A stretch of DNA of 64,000 nucleotides from Rhizobium rosettiformans (GTDB lineage Bacteria; Pseudomonadota; Alphaproteobacteria; Rhizobiales; Rhizobiaceae). The DNA is taken from contig NZ_CP032405.1 in the NCBI RefSeq assembly GCF_016806065.1, positions 3,934,001 to 3,998,000 on the forward strand, read 5' to 3'. A program made the translations under genes and the position numbers. Below the pieces are notes generated by a model that saw nothing but the letters and a program-made list of their open reading frames with translations, ran no database searches and had not been told where the DNA came from. Positions 46,728 to 54,874 of the stretch are shown in pieces (the first letter of the stretch is position 1; the number at the start of each line of letters is the position of its first letter).

Positions 46728-47873
46728 TCAGAAGCAGTCAGCGAAGAGCTGCTTGGTGTTTTCGAGAGTCATCTTCACCGGATTGCCGCCGGCGCTAGGA
46801 TCCTCGATCGCCATGGCGGAGAGTTCGTCGATCCGGTCATTGGCAATGCCCATGGCCGTCAGGTTTTCCGGCACGTGCAGTTCGGCGCGCAGTGCGAGCA
46901 CGTAGTCATAGAAGCCGTCGAAACCACCCGCGATGCCGAGATAGGCGGCCGCCCGCTCGATGCGATCCTCGATCACGTGACGGTTGAACTTCAGCACCGG
47001 CGGCATGACGACGGCATTCGTCATGCCATGATGGGTGTTGTAAACGGCACCGATCGGATGCGACAGCGCATGAATGGCGCCGAGCCCCTTCTGGAACGCC
47101 GTGGCGCCCATGGCAGCCGCCGACATCATGTTGGTGCGGGCCTCGATATCGGTGCCCTCGTGATAGGCGCGCGGCAGGAATTCCTTGACCAACCGCATGC
47201 CTTCGAGCGCGATGCCCTGGCTCATCGGATGATAGAAGGGCGAGGAATAGGCCTCCAGGCAATGCGCGAAGGCATCCATGCCCGTGCCCGCCGTAATCAT
47301 CTTCGGCATGCCGACGGTCAGCTCCGGGTCGCAGATGACGACGCCGGGCAGAAACTTCGGATGGAAGATGATCTTCTTCACATGGGTGACGGAGTTCGTG
47401 ATGACAGAGGCGCGACCAACTTCCGAACCGGTGCCAGCCGTGGTCGGCACGGCGACGATCGGGGCGATGGCATCGGAATTGGCACGCGTCCACCAGTCGC
47501 CGATATCCTCGAAGTCCCAGACCGGACGGGTCTGGCCGGCCATGAAGGCCACGCACTTGCCGAGGTCCAGACCCGAGCCGCCGCCGAAGGCGACAACGCC
47601 GTCGTGACCGCCATCCTTGTAAGCCTTGATGCCGGCTTCGAGATTCTTCTCATTCGGGTTCGGATCGACATCGGCAAAGAGCGCGCGACCGAGACCGGCC
47701 TCTTCCAGCACGTCGAGCGCAGTCTGGGTGATCGCCATCGGTGCGAGGCCCCTGTCGGTAATCAGCAACGGCTTCTTCATGCCGAGTGATTTGCAGGCGT
47801 CCGCCAGTTCCTTGATGCGGCCACGTCCCATCTTGATGGCGGTGGGATAGCTCCAATTGGCGACGATGTTCAT
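46728..47873 (-). CDS. Iron-containing alcohol dehydrogenase (group III)
   Basis: About 381 residues. The nucleotide site shows GGGSGLDLGK (about 96-105) and PTTAGTGSEVGRASVI; metal-ligand regions are MDAFAHCLEAY and HALSHPIGAVYNTHHGM. It interconverts an alcohol and aldehyde with NAD(P). Its ATG overlaps the stop of the aldehyde dehydrogenase gene (ATGA), so the two are made together and probably oxidise the same substrate in two steps. The start MNIVANWSYPTAIKMG is family-like; upstream frame is not used. Confidence 0.94.
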   Translation of the reverse strand: MNIVANWSYPTAIKMGRGRIKELADACKSLGMKKPLLITDRGLAPMAITQTALDVLEEAGLGRALFADVDPNPNEKNLEAGIKAYKDGGHDGVVAFGGGSGLDLGKCVAFMAGQTRPVWDFEDIGDWWTRANSDAIAPIVAVPTTAGTGSEVGRASVITNSVTHVKKIIFHPKFLPGVVICDPELTVGMPKMITAGTGMDAFAHCLEAYSSPFYHPMSQGIALEGMRLVKEFLPRAYHEGTDIEARTNMMSAAAMGATAFQKGLGAIHALSHPIGAVYNTHHGMTNAVVMPPVLKFNRHVIEDRIERAAAYLGIAGGFDGFYDYVLALRAELHVPENLTAMGIANDRIDELSAMAIEDPSAGGNPVKMTLENTKQLFADCF

Positions 47874-49255
47874 TTCGTGACTTTCTTCAGGTGATAGGAT
47901 TTCGGACGGGTGAGGTTCTGGAAGCCGAGCACGGAGAGCGAGCCGCCCTTGCCGGTTTCCTTGACGCCGGTCCAGCACAGCGCCGGGTCGAGGTAATCGG
48001 CGCGGTTCATGAAGACGGTGCCGGTCTCGATATCGCGGCCGATCCGCGCGGCGCGCTCCGGATCCTGCGTCCAGAGCGAGGCAGTGAGGCCATAGGGGCT
48101 GTCATTCATCAGTTCGAGCGCCTCATCGTCGCTCTTCACCTTCATGATGCCAACGGCCGGGCCAAAGGTCTCGTCCTTCATGAAGGCCATGGAATGATCG
48201 ACCTTCACGAGGATCTGCGGCATGATATAGGCGCCGCCGTCATCGGCCGGGAAGAGCTTGGGATCGACCAATGCCTTGGCACCCTTCGACACGGCATCGG
48301 CTATCTGCTCGCGCACGACCTTGGCGAAGCGCTTGTTGGCCATAGGCCCAAGCGATGTTTCCGGATCGAGCGGATTGCCGAGCTTGTAATTCGACACCCA
48401 GGCAACCGACTTCTCGACGAAGGCGTCGTAGAGGCTCTCATGAACATAAATGCGCTCGATACCGCAGCAGCACTGGCCGGAATTGTAGGTGGCGCCATCC
48501 ATCAGCGTATCGACGGCGGCATCCAGGTCTGCGTCTTCCATGACGTAGCCCGGATCCTTGCCGCCGAGTTCGAGCCCGAGTCCGGCAAACGTGCCCGCAG
48601 CCGCGCGCTCGATCGAACGCCCGCCTTCGACCGAACCGGTGAAATTGATGAAGTTGAAATTGCCCGCCGCAATCAACGCCGACGTCGTAGCGTGGTCGAG
48701 GAAGAGGTTGATGAAGACGTCATCGGGAACACCCGCCTCGACAAAGGCGCGCACCATGCGCTCGCCAACGAGAAGCGTCTGGGTCGCATGCTTGATGACG
48801 ACGGTGTTGCCCGCCATCAGCGCCGGCGCGATCGTGTTGATCGCGGTCATGTAAGGATAGTTCCACGGCGCGATGACGAAGACGACGCCATGCGGCTCGC
48901 GCTCGATGCGACGCTCGAACGTGTCACTTGCTTCCACGACCAGTGGCGCAAGCGAGTCGGCAGCAATCGCCGCGACATAGTTGGAGCGCTCGTTGAAGCC
49001 CTTGTATTCGCCGCCGTAGCGCACCGGACGGCCCATCATATGGGCCAGTTCCGGCACCACTTCGTCCGCCATCTCGTTGAGGCGGGCAACGCCCTTCAGC
49101 ACCAGCTGAACGCGGTCCTCAAGCGGCCGGCGCGCCCAGGCCTTCTGCGCCTTGCGGGCGCGGGTCACAGCCTCGGTCGCCGCTTCCAGCGACATGGCCG
49201 GACGTTCCGCGTAAACCGATCCATCGATCGGCGAAATGCATTGGATCATGGTCAT
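47870..49255 (-). CDS. NAD(P)-dependent aldehyde dehydrogenase
   Basis: 461 residues. APWNYPY (Asn132), LELGGKDP (Glu229) and SGQCCCGIER, with the catalytic Cys among 262-264, most likely 263. The GQCCCGIERIYVHESLYD form and the RPVRYGGEYKGFNERSNY segment place it with gamma-glutamyl/polyamine-type or broad-range ALDHs. It would oxidise the aldehyde formed by the coupled alcohol dehydrogenase. The gene is 104 bp downstream of the glutamine-synthetase-like gene, with a hairpin between. Confidence 0.94.
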   Translation of the reverse strand: MTMIQCISPIDGSVYAERPAMSLEAATEAVTRARKAQKAWARRPLEDRVQLVLKGVARLNEMADEVVPELAHMMGRPVRYGGEYKGFNERSNYVAAIAADSLAPLVVEASDTFERRIEREPHGVVFVIAPWNYPYMTAINTIAPALMAGNTVVIKHATQTLLVGERMVRAFVEAGVPDDVFINLFLDHATTSALIAAGNFNFINFTGSVEGGRSIERAAAGTFAGLGLELGGKDPGYVMEDADLDAAVDTLMDGATYNSGQCCCGIERIYVHESLYDAFVEKSVAWVSNYKLGNPLDPETSLGPMANKRFAKVVREQIADAVSKGAKALVDPKLFPADDGGAYIMPQILVKVDHSMAFMKDETFGPAVGIMKVKSDDEALELMNDSPYGLTASLWTQDPERAARIGRDIETGTVFMNRADYLDPALCWTGVKETGKGGSLSVLGFQNLTRPKSYHLKKVTK

Positions 49256-49285
49256 GATCGTCTTCCTGTTGTTCTAGAACGAGAT

Positions 49286-49307
49286 GACAGCGGCCGCAGC
49301 CGCTGTC
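49286..49307 (-). other. Intercistronic hairpin with UGCG loop (GS-like / ALDH gap)
   Basis: A 9-bp perfect stem GACAGCGGC / GCCGCTGTC; on the minus-strand RNA the loop is UGCG closed by C-G, a UNCG-type stable tetraloop. No U tract. Probably an mRNA stabiliser or processing site. Confidence 0.6.
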
Positions 49308-49359
49308 CTTGTTTCCACCCTTACGCCGGGGATGGTGGCGGGCTCAAGGCCGCCTTTGG

Positions 49360-50727
49360 TCACGCGCGCTCGAAGCCGCGCGCCACCTCCCAGTCCGTGA
49401 TCCGGCGATCGTATTCTTCCTGCTCCCACTCTGCAGCACGAACGTAGTGATCGACAACGTCATCCCCGAAAGCAGCCCGCAGCATGGCCGAGCCACGAAG
49501 CGTTTCCGCTGCCGCCCGCAGCGTCCTCGGGATCTCGCGAGCTTCCTTCGCACCATAGGCATCACCTGAGAATTCCGGCTCCAGCGCCATCTTCTTCTCG
49601 ATACCGTCGATGCCGGCTGCCAGCAGGGCTGCCATGGCAAGATAGGGGTTGAGGTCGGAACCACCCACGCGGCATTCGACGCGGATGCCCTTGCTCGCCT
49701 CGCCGCACAAGCGGTAGCCGGCAGTGCGGTTGTCCTTTGACCAGATCGCCTTGGTCGGCGCGAAGGTTCCGGCGACGAAGCGCTTGTAGGAATTGATATA
49801 GGGCGCGAGGAAGTAGGTGAAATCGCTGGCATGGGCAAGCAACCCGGCCATGTAGTGCTTCATGGTCTCGGACATGCCGTATTCGCCATTCTTATCGAAG
49901 AACAGCGGCGTCTTGCCATCGGCAGACCAGAGAGACTGGTGGATATGCGAGGAAGACCCGGCAGCATTGTAATGCCACTTGGCGAGGAAGGTGATGGCCT
50001 TGCCCTTCGACCAGGCAATCTCCTTGCAGCCGTTCTTGATGATCACGTGGCGGTCGGCCATGGTGAGCACGTCGGCATAACGGACATTAATCTCTTCCTG
50101 GCCGGCAGACGCCTCGCCCTTGGAATTTTCGACCGGGATACCCGCCCCCTGCAGACCCTTACGGATCGCCCGCATCACGTCCTCTTCCTTGGTCGTCTGG
50201 AAGATGTGGTAGTCCTCGTTATAGCCCGAGACCGTCTTCAGGTCGCGATAACCGGAGAGCCGCGCCTCGTCATAGGTCTGGTCAAAGAGGAAGAATTCGA
50301 GTTCGGTTGCCATGAAGGCCTTCATGCCCATGGCCTCCAGCCGGGCCACCTGCTTCTTCAGGATGGCGCGCGGCGAATGCGGCACTTCGGCATGGGTGGC
50401 GTGGTCGAGCATGTCGCAGAGAACCAGCGCTGTGCCTTCGAGCCAGGGAATGCGGCGAAGGGTCGAAAGATCCGGCTTCATCGTGTAGTCGCCGTAACCC
50501 TTTTCCCAGCTGGTCGCCTTGTAGCCGGAGACAGTTTCCATCTCCATGTCGGTGGCGAGCAGGTAGTTGCAGCTATGGGTTTCCTTGTAAGCGCTCTCGA
50601 CGAAGAACTCCGCCTGGAACCGCTTGCCCATCAATCGGCCCTGCATGTCCACCTGACACGCCAGAACCGTGTCGATGCGCCCGTCTGCGACGTCTTTTTT
50701 CAATTCTTCGAATGTGTAAGTGGTCAT
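49360..50727 (-). CDS. Glutamine-synthetase-like ligase (gamma-glutamylamine synthetase group)
   Basis: 455 residues. Glutamine-synthetase features: ELEFFLFDQ (about 145-153), GQEEINVRYADVLTMADRH, GSSSHIHQSLW (metal/ATP histidines), NSYKRFVAGTFAPTKAIWSKDNRTAGYR and ECRVGGSDLNPYLAMAALLAAG. The N-terminus lacks the standard GlnA beta-grasp signature, and the tyrosine adenylylation segment is absent. Relatives such as PuuA and IpuC join glutamate to amines. With the neighbouring ADH, ALDH and amidohydrolase this suggests gamma-glutamylation of an imported amine; GlnT-like ammonia assimilation is the alternative. Confidence 0.88.
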   Translation of the reverse strand: MTTYTFEELKKDVADGRIDTVLACQVDMQGRLMGKRFQAEFFVESAYKETHSCNYLLATDMEMETVSGYKATSWEKGYGDYTMKPDLSTLRRIPWLEGTALVLCDMLDHATHAEVPHSPRAILKKQVARLEAMGMKAFMATELEFFLFDQTYDEARLSGYRDLKTVSGYNEDYHIFQTTKEEDVMRAIRKGLQGAGIPVENSKGEASAGQEEINVRYADVLTMADRHVIIKNGCKEIAWSKGKAITFLAKWHYNAAGSSSHIHQSLWSADGKTPLFFDKNGEYGMSETMKHYMAGLLAHASDFTYFLAPYINSYKRFVAGTFAPTKAIWSKDNRTAGYRLCGEASKGIRVECRVGGSDLNPYLAMAALLAAGIDGIEKKMALEPEFSGDAYGAKEAREIPRTLRAAAETLRGSAMLRAAFGDDVVDHYVRAAEWEQEEYDRRITDWEVARGFERA

Positions 50728-50776
50728 GTCGGTGTTCCCAGGGCAGCGATTGGCTCATGCCGTCTTGTTTTGTGAA

Positions 50777-50802
50777 GGCGACCCGGCCGAAACCGGATCG
50801 CC
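50777..50802 (-). other. Intercistronic hairpin (dctP / GS-like gap)
   Basis: Stem GGCGA-C-CCGG with CCGG-A-TCGCC, one internal mismatch, 6-nt loop. It lies 11 bp past the dctP stop, no U tract. Confidence 0.5.
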
Positions 50803-50812
50803 AGATCGTGTA

Positions 50813-51853
50813 TCAGCCGTAGCGGTAAGGCTTACCGGCCTTTTCCATATCGGAATTGTACTTCTTCAGGATCTCGACGACCTTGCCGGTGCGCTCGGTC
50901 TGCTTGGCGACTTCGTCCCAGAAAACGAGGGCCGCATCTTCGACCGACTTCCATTCGGCATCCGGGATGCTGGTGAGTTCCAGACGGCCACCCTCGGCGC
51001 GGAGGCGGGCTTCGCCACCCCAGTACCAGTGGAGACGCTTGTAGTGGGAGGAATCCATGCACATCTGCCACAGGGTCTGGAGGTGCGGAGGGACCTCGTT
51101 CCAGCGATCGGCATTGGCAAAGAACGAGCCGCACCAGCCACCCGACACATTGTTGGTCAGGAAGTACTTGGTGACATCGACCCAGCCTGAGGTGAAGACC
51201 TCGGTGATGCCAGACCAGGCGATCGCGTCGATTTCACCCGTCTGCATGGCAACCGGCACGTCTTCGAACGGAATGGTGACAGGCACGACGCCGAACTGCG
51301 ACAGGAACTGGCCGGCTGTCGGGAAGGTGAAGACGCGCAGGCCCTTCAGGTCGTCGAGCTTGGTGATCGGCTTGTTGGTGGCAAAGTTGCACGGATCCCA
51401 GGCGCCGGCGGAGAGCCACTTCACGCCCACTTCCGAATAGGCCTGATCCCAGATTTCGGCGAGGCCATATTCGTAGAACAGCGTCGGCACATCGAGGCTG
51501 TAGCGCGAGGCGAACGGGAAATAACCACCGAAGACCTTGATATCAACAGGCGAGTTCATCGAGTCGTCGTCCGACTGGACCGCGTCGATGGTGCCGGCCT
51601 GCATGGCGCGGAACAGTTCGCCCGTCGGCACGAGCTGGTCGGCCGTGAAGAGCTGGATTTCCATTTCGCCATTGGCCGCCTTGTTGAAGGCGTCTACCGC
51701 AGGCCGGATGACGAATTCGGCGAGTGCAGCGCCGGCATAGGTCTGCAGGCGCCAGGTGATCTTGGCGTTCTGCGCCTTGACGTAAGGGGCTGCCAGAACG
51801 GCAGGGGTGGCCATGGCGGCCGTCTTCAGGAATGAACGTCTGCTGTTGGTCAT
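50813..51853 (-). CDS. TRAP transporter substrate-binding protein (DctP family)
   Basis: 346 residues with a twin-arginine-type signal (SRRSFLKTAAMATPAVLAAP, residues 4-23; SRRSFLK motif), so it is probably folded before export to the periplasm. WRLQTYAGAALAEFVIRPAVDAFNKAANGEMEIQLF and KLDDLKGLRVFTFPTAGQFLSQFG are DctP family regions; the Arg of LKGLRVF contacts substrate carboxylates in many TRAP receptors. The ligand should therefore be an organic acid or zwitterion. The gene is flanked by hairpins on both sides, which may raise its mRNA level. Confidence 0.93.
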   Translation of the reverse strand: MTNSRRSFLKTAAMATPAVLAAPYVKAQNAKITWRLQTYAGAALAEFVIRPAVDAFNKAANGEMEIQLFTADQLVPTGELFRAMQAGTIDAVQSDDDSMNSPVDIKVFGGYFPFASRYSLDVPTLFYEYGLAEIWDQAYSEVGVKWLSAGAWDPCNFATNKPITKLDDLKGLRVFTFPTAGQFLSQFGVVPVTIPFEDVPVAMQTGEIDAIAWSGITEVFTSGWVDVTKYFLTNNVSGGWCGSFFANADRWNEVPPHLQTLWQMCMDSSHYKRLHWYWGGEARLRAEGGRLELTSIPDAEWKSVEDAALVFWDEVAKQTERTGKVVEILKKYNSDMEKAGKPYRYG

Positions 51854-51925
51854 TTCGTTTCCCTCTGTTCTTCGTTTCTTTTGAAGCCCGCAGAACCTTG
51901 TATCCGGCGGGTAGTCCTGGTGCCG

Positions 51926-51942
51926 GGCCCGTTTGCCGGGCC
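51926..51942 (-). other. Intercistronic hairpin (dctM / dctP gap)
   Basis: Six-base-pair GC stem GGCCCG / CGGGCC with a 5-nt loop, 17 bp past the dctM stop; no U tract. Confidence 0.45.
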
Positions 51943-51958
51943 TCTTGTCATTCGAACG

Positions 51959-53308
51959 CTAACCTCTGAGATAGATCTGGCTCGGCAGCCATGTCGCGAT
52001 CTGCGGGAAGATCATGATGATCACCATGCCGAGCATCATGATCAGAACGAACGGGATCACCGACCGATAGATGTCGATCAGCCTGAATTCGGGTGGTGCC
52101 ATCGCCTTCATCAGGAAGAGATTGTAGCCGAAGGGCGGGGTCATGTAGGCGATCTGGCAGGTGATCGTGTAGAGCACGCCGTACCAGATGAGTGCGTTGT
52201 CGATGCCGAGATCGAGCTTGCCGACGAGCGGAATGTAGAGCGGCGCGACGATGACCAGCATCGCCGTGTCGTCGAGGAATGCTCCCATCACCAGGAACGA
52301 CAGCTGCATGATGATCAGGATCTGCCATGGTGTGAGGCCGATATCACGCACCAGCAGCGTTTCGATTGCCCTGACGGCACCCAGCCCATCGAAGACGGCG
52401 CCAAAGCAGAGAGCGGCGAGGATGATCCACATGAACATGCAGGAAATGCCAAGCGTTTGCTCGAGCACACGGTTCCACACGGCCTTGGAAAGCCGCCCCT
52501 TGTACCACGCAGCAAACAGGGCGCCGAGCGCACCGACTGCCGAGCTTTCCACCAGACTGGTGATGCCCATCAGGAACAGGCCCATCATCAGGAAGAAGAT
52601 GAGGAACGGCAGGATGCCGGCCCTGAGCAGCTTCAGCTTTTCAACCATCGGCATGTCACGCTCTTCCTTGGGAAGGGCCGGACCCAGCGCCGGATTGAGA
52701 CGGCAGCGGATGATGATGTAGAGGCAGAACATCGTCGCAAGCATCAGTCCGGGGAAGACGCCTGCAAGCCAGAGTTGGCTGACCGGCTGGCGCGCGATCA
52801 TGCCATAGAGCACCAGCACAACGCTCGGCGGGATCAGGATCCCAAGCGAACTGCCGGCCTGGATGACGCCGGAGACCATGATCTTGTCATAACCCCGGCG
52901 CAGCAGTTCCGGCAGCGCGATCGACGCTCCGATTGCCATGCCAGCGACGGAAAGACCATTCATCGCGGAAATCACGACCATCAACCCGATCGTGCCGACG
53001 GCAAGACCACCCGGCATGCCGCCAAACCAGACGTGGAAGGCCTTGTAGAGGTCTTCGGCGATACCCGATTCCGACAGCATGTAACCCATGTAGATGAAGA
53101 GCGGCAGCGTCAGCAGCGGATACCACTTCATCAGCTTCATGCCGGCGGAGAAGCCCATCTCGAAGCCGCCATTGCCCCAGAGTACGGCGGCCGCGACGAC
53201 GCCGACGAAGCCGATCGTCGCAAACACGCGCTGCCCGGTCAGCATCGACATCATCATCGACGAAAACATGAGCAGCGCGATCATTTCATAGCTCAGATAG
53301 TCGCTCAT
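51959..53308 (-). CDS. TRAP transporter large permease (DctM)
   Basis: 449 residues with about 12-13 hydrophobic segments. The DctM pattern LMVVISAMNGLSVAGMAIGASIALPELLRRGYDKIMVSGVIQAGSSLGILIPPS is clear: GILIPPS is the family hallmark. It forms the sodium-coupled membrane pathway with DctQ. ATG overlaps the dctQ stop (ATGA). Followed by a 105-bp gap with a hairpin before dctP. Confidence 0.95.
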   Translation of the reverse strand: MSDYLSYEMIALLMFSSMMMSMLTGQRVFATIGFVGVVAAAVLWGNGGFEMGFSAGMKLMKWYPLLTLPLFIYMGYMLSESGIAEDLYKAFHVWFGGMPGGLAVGTIGLMVVISAMNGLSVAGMAIGASIALPELLRRGYDKIMVSGVIQAGSSLGILIPPSVVLVLYGMIARQPVSQLWLAGVFPGLMLATMFCLYIIIRCRLNPALGPALPKEERDMPMVEKLKLLRAGILPFLIFFLMMGLFLMGITSLVESSAVGALGALFAAWYKGRLSKAVWNRVLEQTLGISCMFMWIILAALCFGAVFDGLGAVRAIETLLVRDIGLTPWQILIIMQLSFLVMGAFLDDTAMLVIVAPLYIPLVGKLDLGIDNALIWYGVLYTITCQIAYMTPPFGYNLFLMKAMAPPEFRLIDIYRSVIPFVLIMMLGMVIIMIFPQIATWLPSQIYLRG

Positions 53309-53814
53309 GCGATCGGCCTCCCCATCGCGACTGCAAGGTCTTTGATGAAGATCGACGTCGCCTGCAGGAAGGTAAGGAAAATACCGACGACCATGACGAT
53401 CTTGACCGGAGCCATGTAGGGCGACCAGGAGGAGTAGCTGGTTTCGCTGTATTGCAGGGCATAGGATGTGCTCGATACGCCGCCCCAGAGCAGGAAGAAC
53501 AGATAGACGAAGAGCATCATGATCGTGATCACATCCACGACAGCTTTCGTCTTCGGCGACCAGCGACCGTAGAGCAGATCCATGCGTACGTGACTGTCGA
53601 GTTGCAGCGAATAGGCTCCGCCGAGCAAATAATAGCCCGCCATGACGAACTGCGCCATTTCGAGCGTCCAGTGAGCCGGCAGGAACAGGCCTTTAGAAAT
53701 GGAAGAATAGAGCAGGATGCCCATCAAGACGAAGACGCCATACATGACGATCCGTCCGACGCGTCGATTGAAAGCATCGACGACACGCACATAGGTTTGC
53801 AGGGCCTGCGGCAT
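53305..53814 (-). CDS. TRAP transporter small permease (DctQ)
   Basis: About 169 residues with four transmembrane helices (near 20-40, 50-70, 93-115, 133-155). HVRMDLLYGRWSPKTKAVVD is the conserved DctQ cytoplasmic loop. Couples to DctM in the membrane. ATG at 53814 chosen over TTG one codon upstream. 105 bp after the amidohydrolase gene. Confidence 0.92.
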   Translation of the reverse strand: MPQALQTYVRVVDAFNRRVGRIVMYGVFVLMGILLYSSISKGLFLPAHWTLEMAQFVMAGYYLLGGAYSLQLDSHVRMDLLYGRWSPKTKAVVDVITIMMLFVYLFFLLWGGVSSTSYALQYSETSYSSWSPYMAPVKIVMVVGIFLTFLQATSIFIKDLAVAMGRPIA

Positions 53815-53831
53815 CAATCCACCGCCAGCCC

Positions 53832-53849
53832 GGACCGCCAGAGCGGTCC
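53832..53849 (-). other. Intercistronic hairpin (amidohydrolase / dctQ gap)
   Basis: Seven-base-pair perfect stem GGACCGC / GCGGTCC with a 4-nt loop, 18 bp before the dctQ start; no U tract. Confidence 0.45.
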
Positions 53850-53919
53850 TCGTCTCTTCATCTCGTATGCCGGCATCCGTTCCCTCATTGATTTTTGGTT
53901 TGCTCAGCGTTTCGAATAG

Positions 53920-54690
53920 TTATGCGACCCTTTCGAGCGCGCCTGAAATCAAGTCCGCGAGATAGGTGGAGATGGCCTTGAGGCCTGCTTCGTCGCGAAC
54001 CAGGTCGTTGCGCACCTCGATCATCACATTGGCGAAGCCTTGCGGCAGCGCATGCAGACGCAGCGTATGCGTGACGCCGTCTTCTGGCCCATACGGCGAG
54101 TTGCGCTCAACACGGTAAGGACCACCGGCTGCGGCCTCAAGCATGGCATCCGCCAGACGACTGTCCGTATCGTGCAGGATGCCGATCTCGACCTCGCGCG
54201 GCTTGCCGAAATAAACCGGCGTAAACGTATGCACGGTGACGATGACGGGCTTGCCGCCCTCCCCGGCGATCCGCGCAATCTCGGCAGCAATCCGGTCGTG
54301 GAAGGGAACGTAAAGTGCCGCAGTCCGCGCATAACGCTCAGCCGGACTGAGGTTCAAATTGCCCGGGATCGTGTAGATCTCGCTCTTTTCCGGCATGGCG
54401 GCCGGCGACTCCGGCGGACGATTGCAATCATAGACCAGCCTTGAAAAACGCTGATGGACGAGCAGTCCGTCGAGTGCAGTTGAAAGGCGGCGGGCGATCT
54501 CAAGAGCACCCGGATCCCAGGCGATATGGCTGGATAGAGCATCCGGCGAAAGACCCAGGTCACCTGCCGATGGCGGCAACACGGCAGATGCGTGCTCGCA
54601 GACGAAGACGAGACCGCTCGCCGCTGCCGCATTGTCGACTGCAACCACATCACCGTCCAACGCTGTCAGGATCCCCGACCTCAAGAGCAT
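53920..54690 (-). CDS. N-formylglutamate amidohydrolase family protein
   Basis: 256 residues, cytosolic. VCEHASAVLPPS (about 30-41), RLVYDCNRPPES, EIYTIPGN and VTVHTFTPVY with its metal-type histidines match the family, whose known members release glutamate from N-formylglutamate in histidine degradation. No hut genes are near. As first gene of a TRAP/GS/ALDH/ADH operon it may instead hydrolyse an N-acyl- or gamma-glutamyl-amide product; this is inference. It diverges from the rpiR-type gene. Confidence 0.88.
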   Translation of the reverse strand: MLLRSGILTALDGDVVAVDNAAAASGLVFVCEHASAVLPPSAGDLGLSPDALSSHIAWDPGALEIARRLSTALDGLLVHQRFSRLVYDCNRPPESPAAMPEKSEIYTIPGNLNLSPAERYARTAALYVPFHDRIAAEIARIAGEGGKPVIVTVHTFTPVYFGKPREVEIGILHDTDSRLADAMLEAAAGGPYRVERNSPYGPEDGVTHTLRLHALPQGFANVMIEVRNDLVRDEAGLKAISTYLADLISGALERVA

Positions 54691-54730
54691 GCTGATTGTT
54701 CCCCGGGGCTCGTTGGCCCAACTTATTTTC

Positions 54731-54786
54731 GAAGAGAATTCTTCACGGTTAAGCGTCTGTCAATCCGCCACTGAAAAATTCTCTTC
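54731..54786. promoter_or_regulatory. 10-bp inverted repeat between the operon and rpiR-type gene
   Basis: GAAGAGAATT (54731-54740) and its exact complement AATTCTCTTC (54777-54786), centres 46 bp apart. The left copy also forms an imperfect palindrome with the following CTTC. It lies in the 184-bp divergent interval, a good place for the RpiR-type regulator to act on both promoters. Confidence 0.55.
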
Positions 54787-54874
54787 AAGGGCCAGTTGAC
54801 TCAATTGTGACAGCGAGGCTTAATCCTGAAAAAGCCGGCGACAGACTGGCTTGAGGGGAGTCAATCAGTTCTTG

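Noticed and set aside
47891..49447. 518-codon plus-strand frame opposite the aldehyde dehydrogenase
   Set aside because: Antisense to a well-supported enzyme; no domain, no ribosome site.
51881..53419. 512-codon plus-strand frame opposite dctM
   Set aside because: Extremely His/Asp/Glu/Gln-rich translation antisense to a membrane protein; a shadow of hydrophobic codons.
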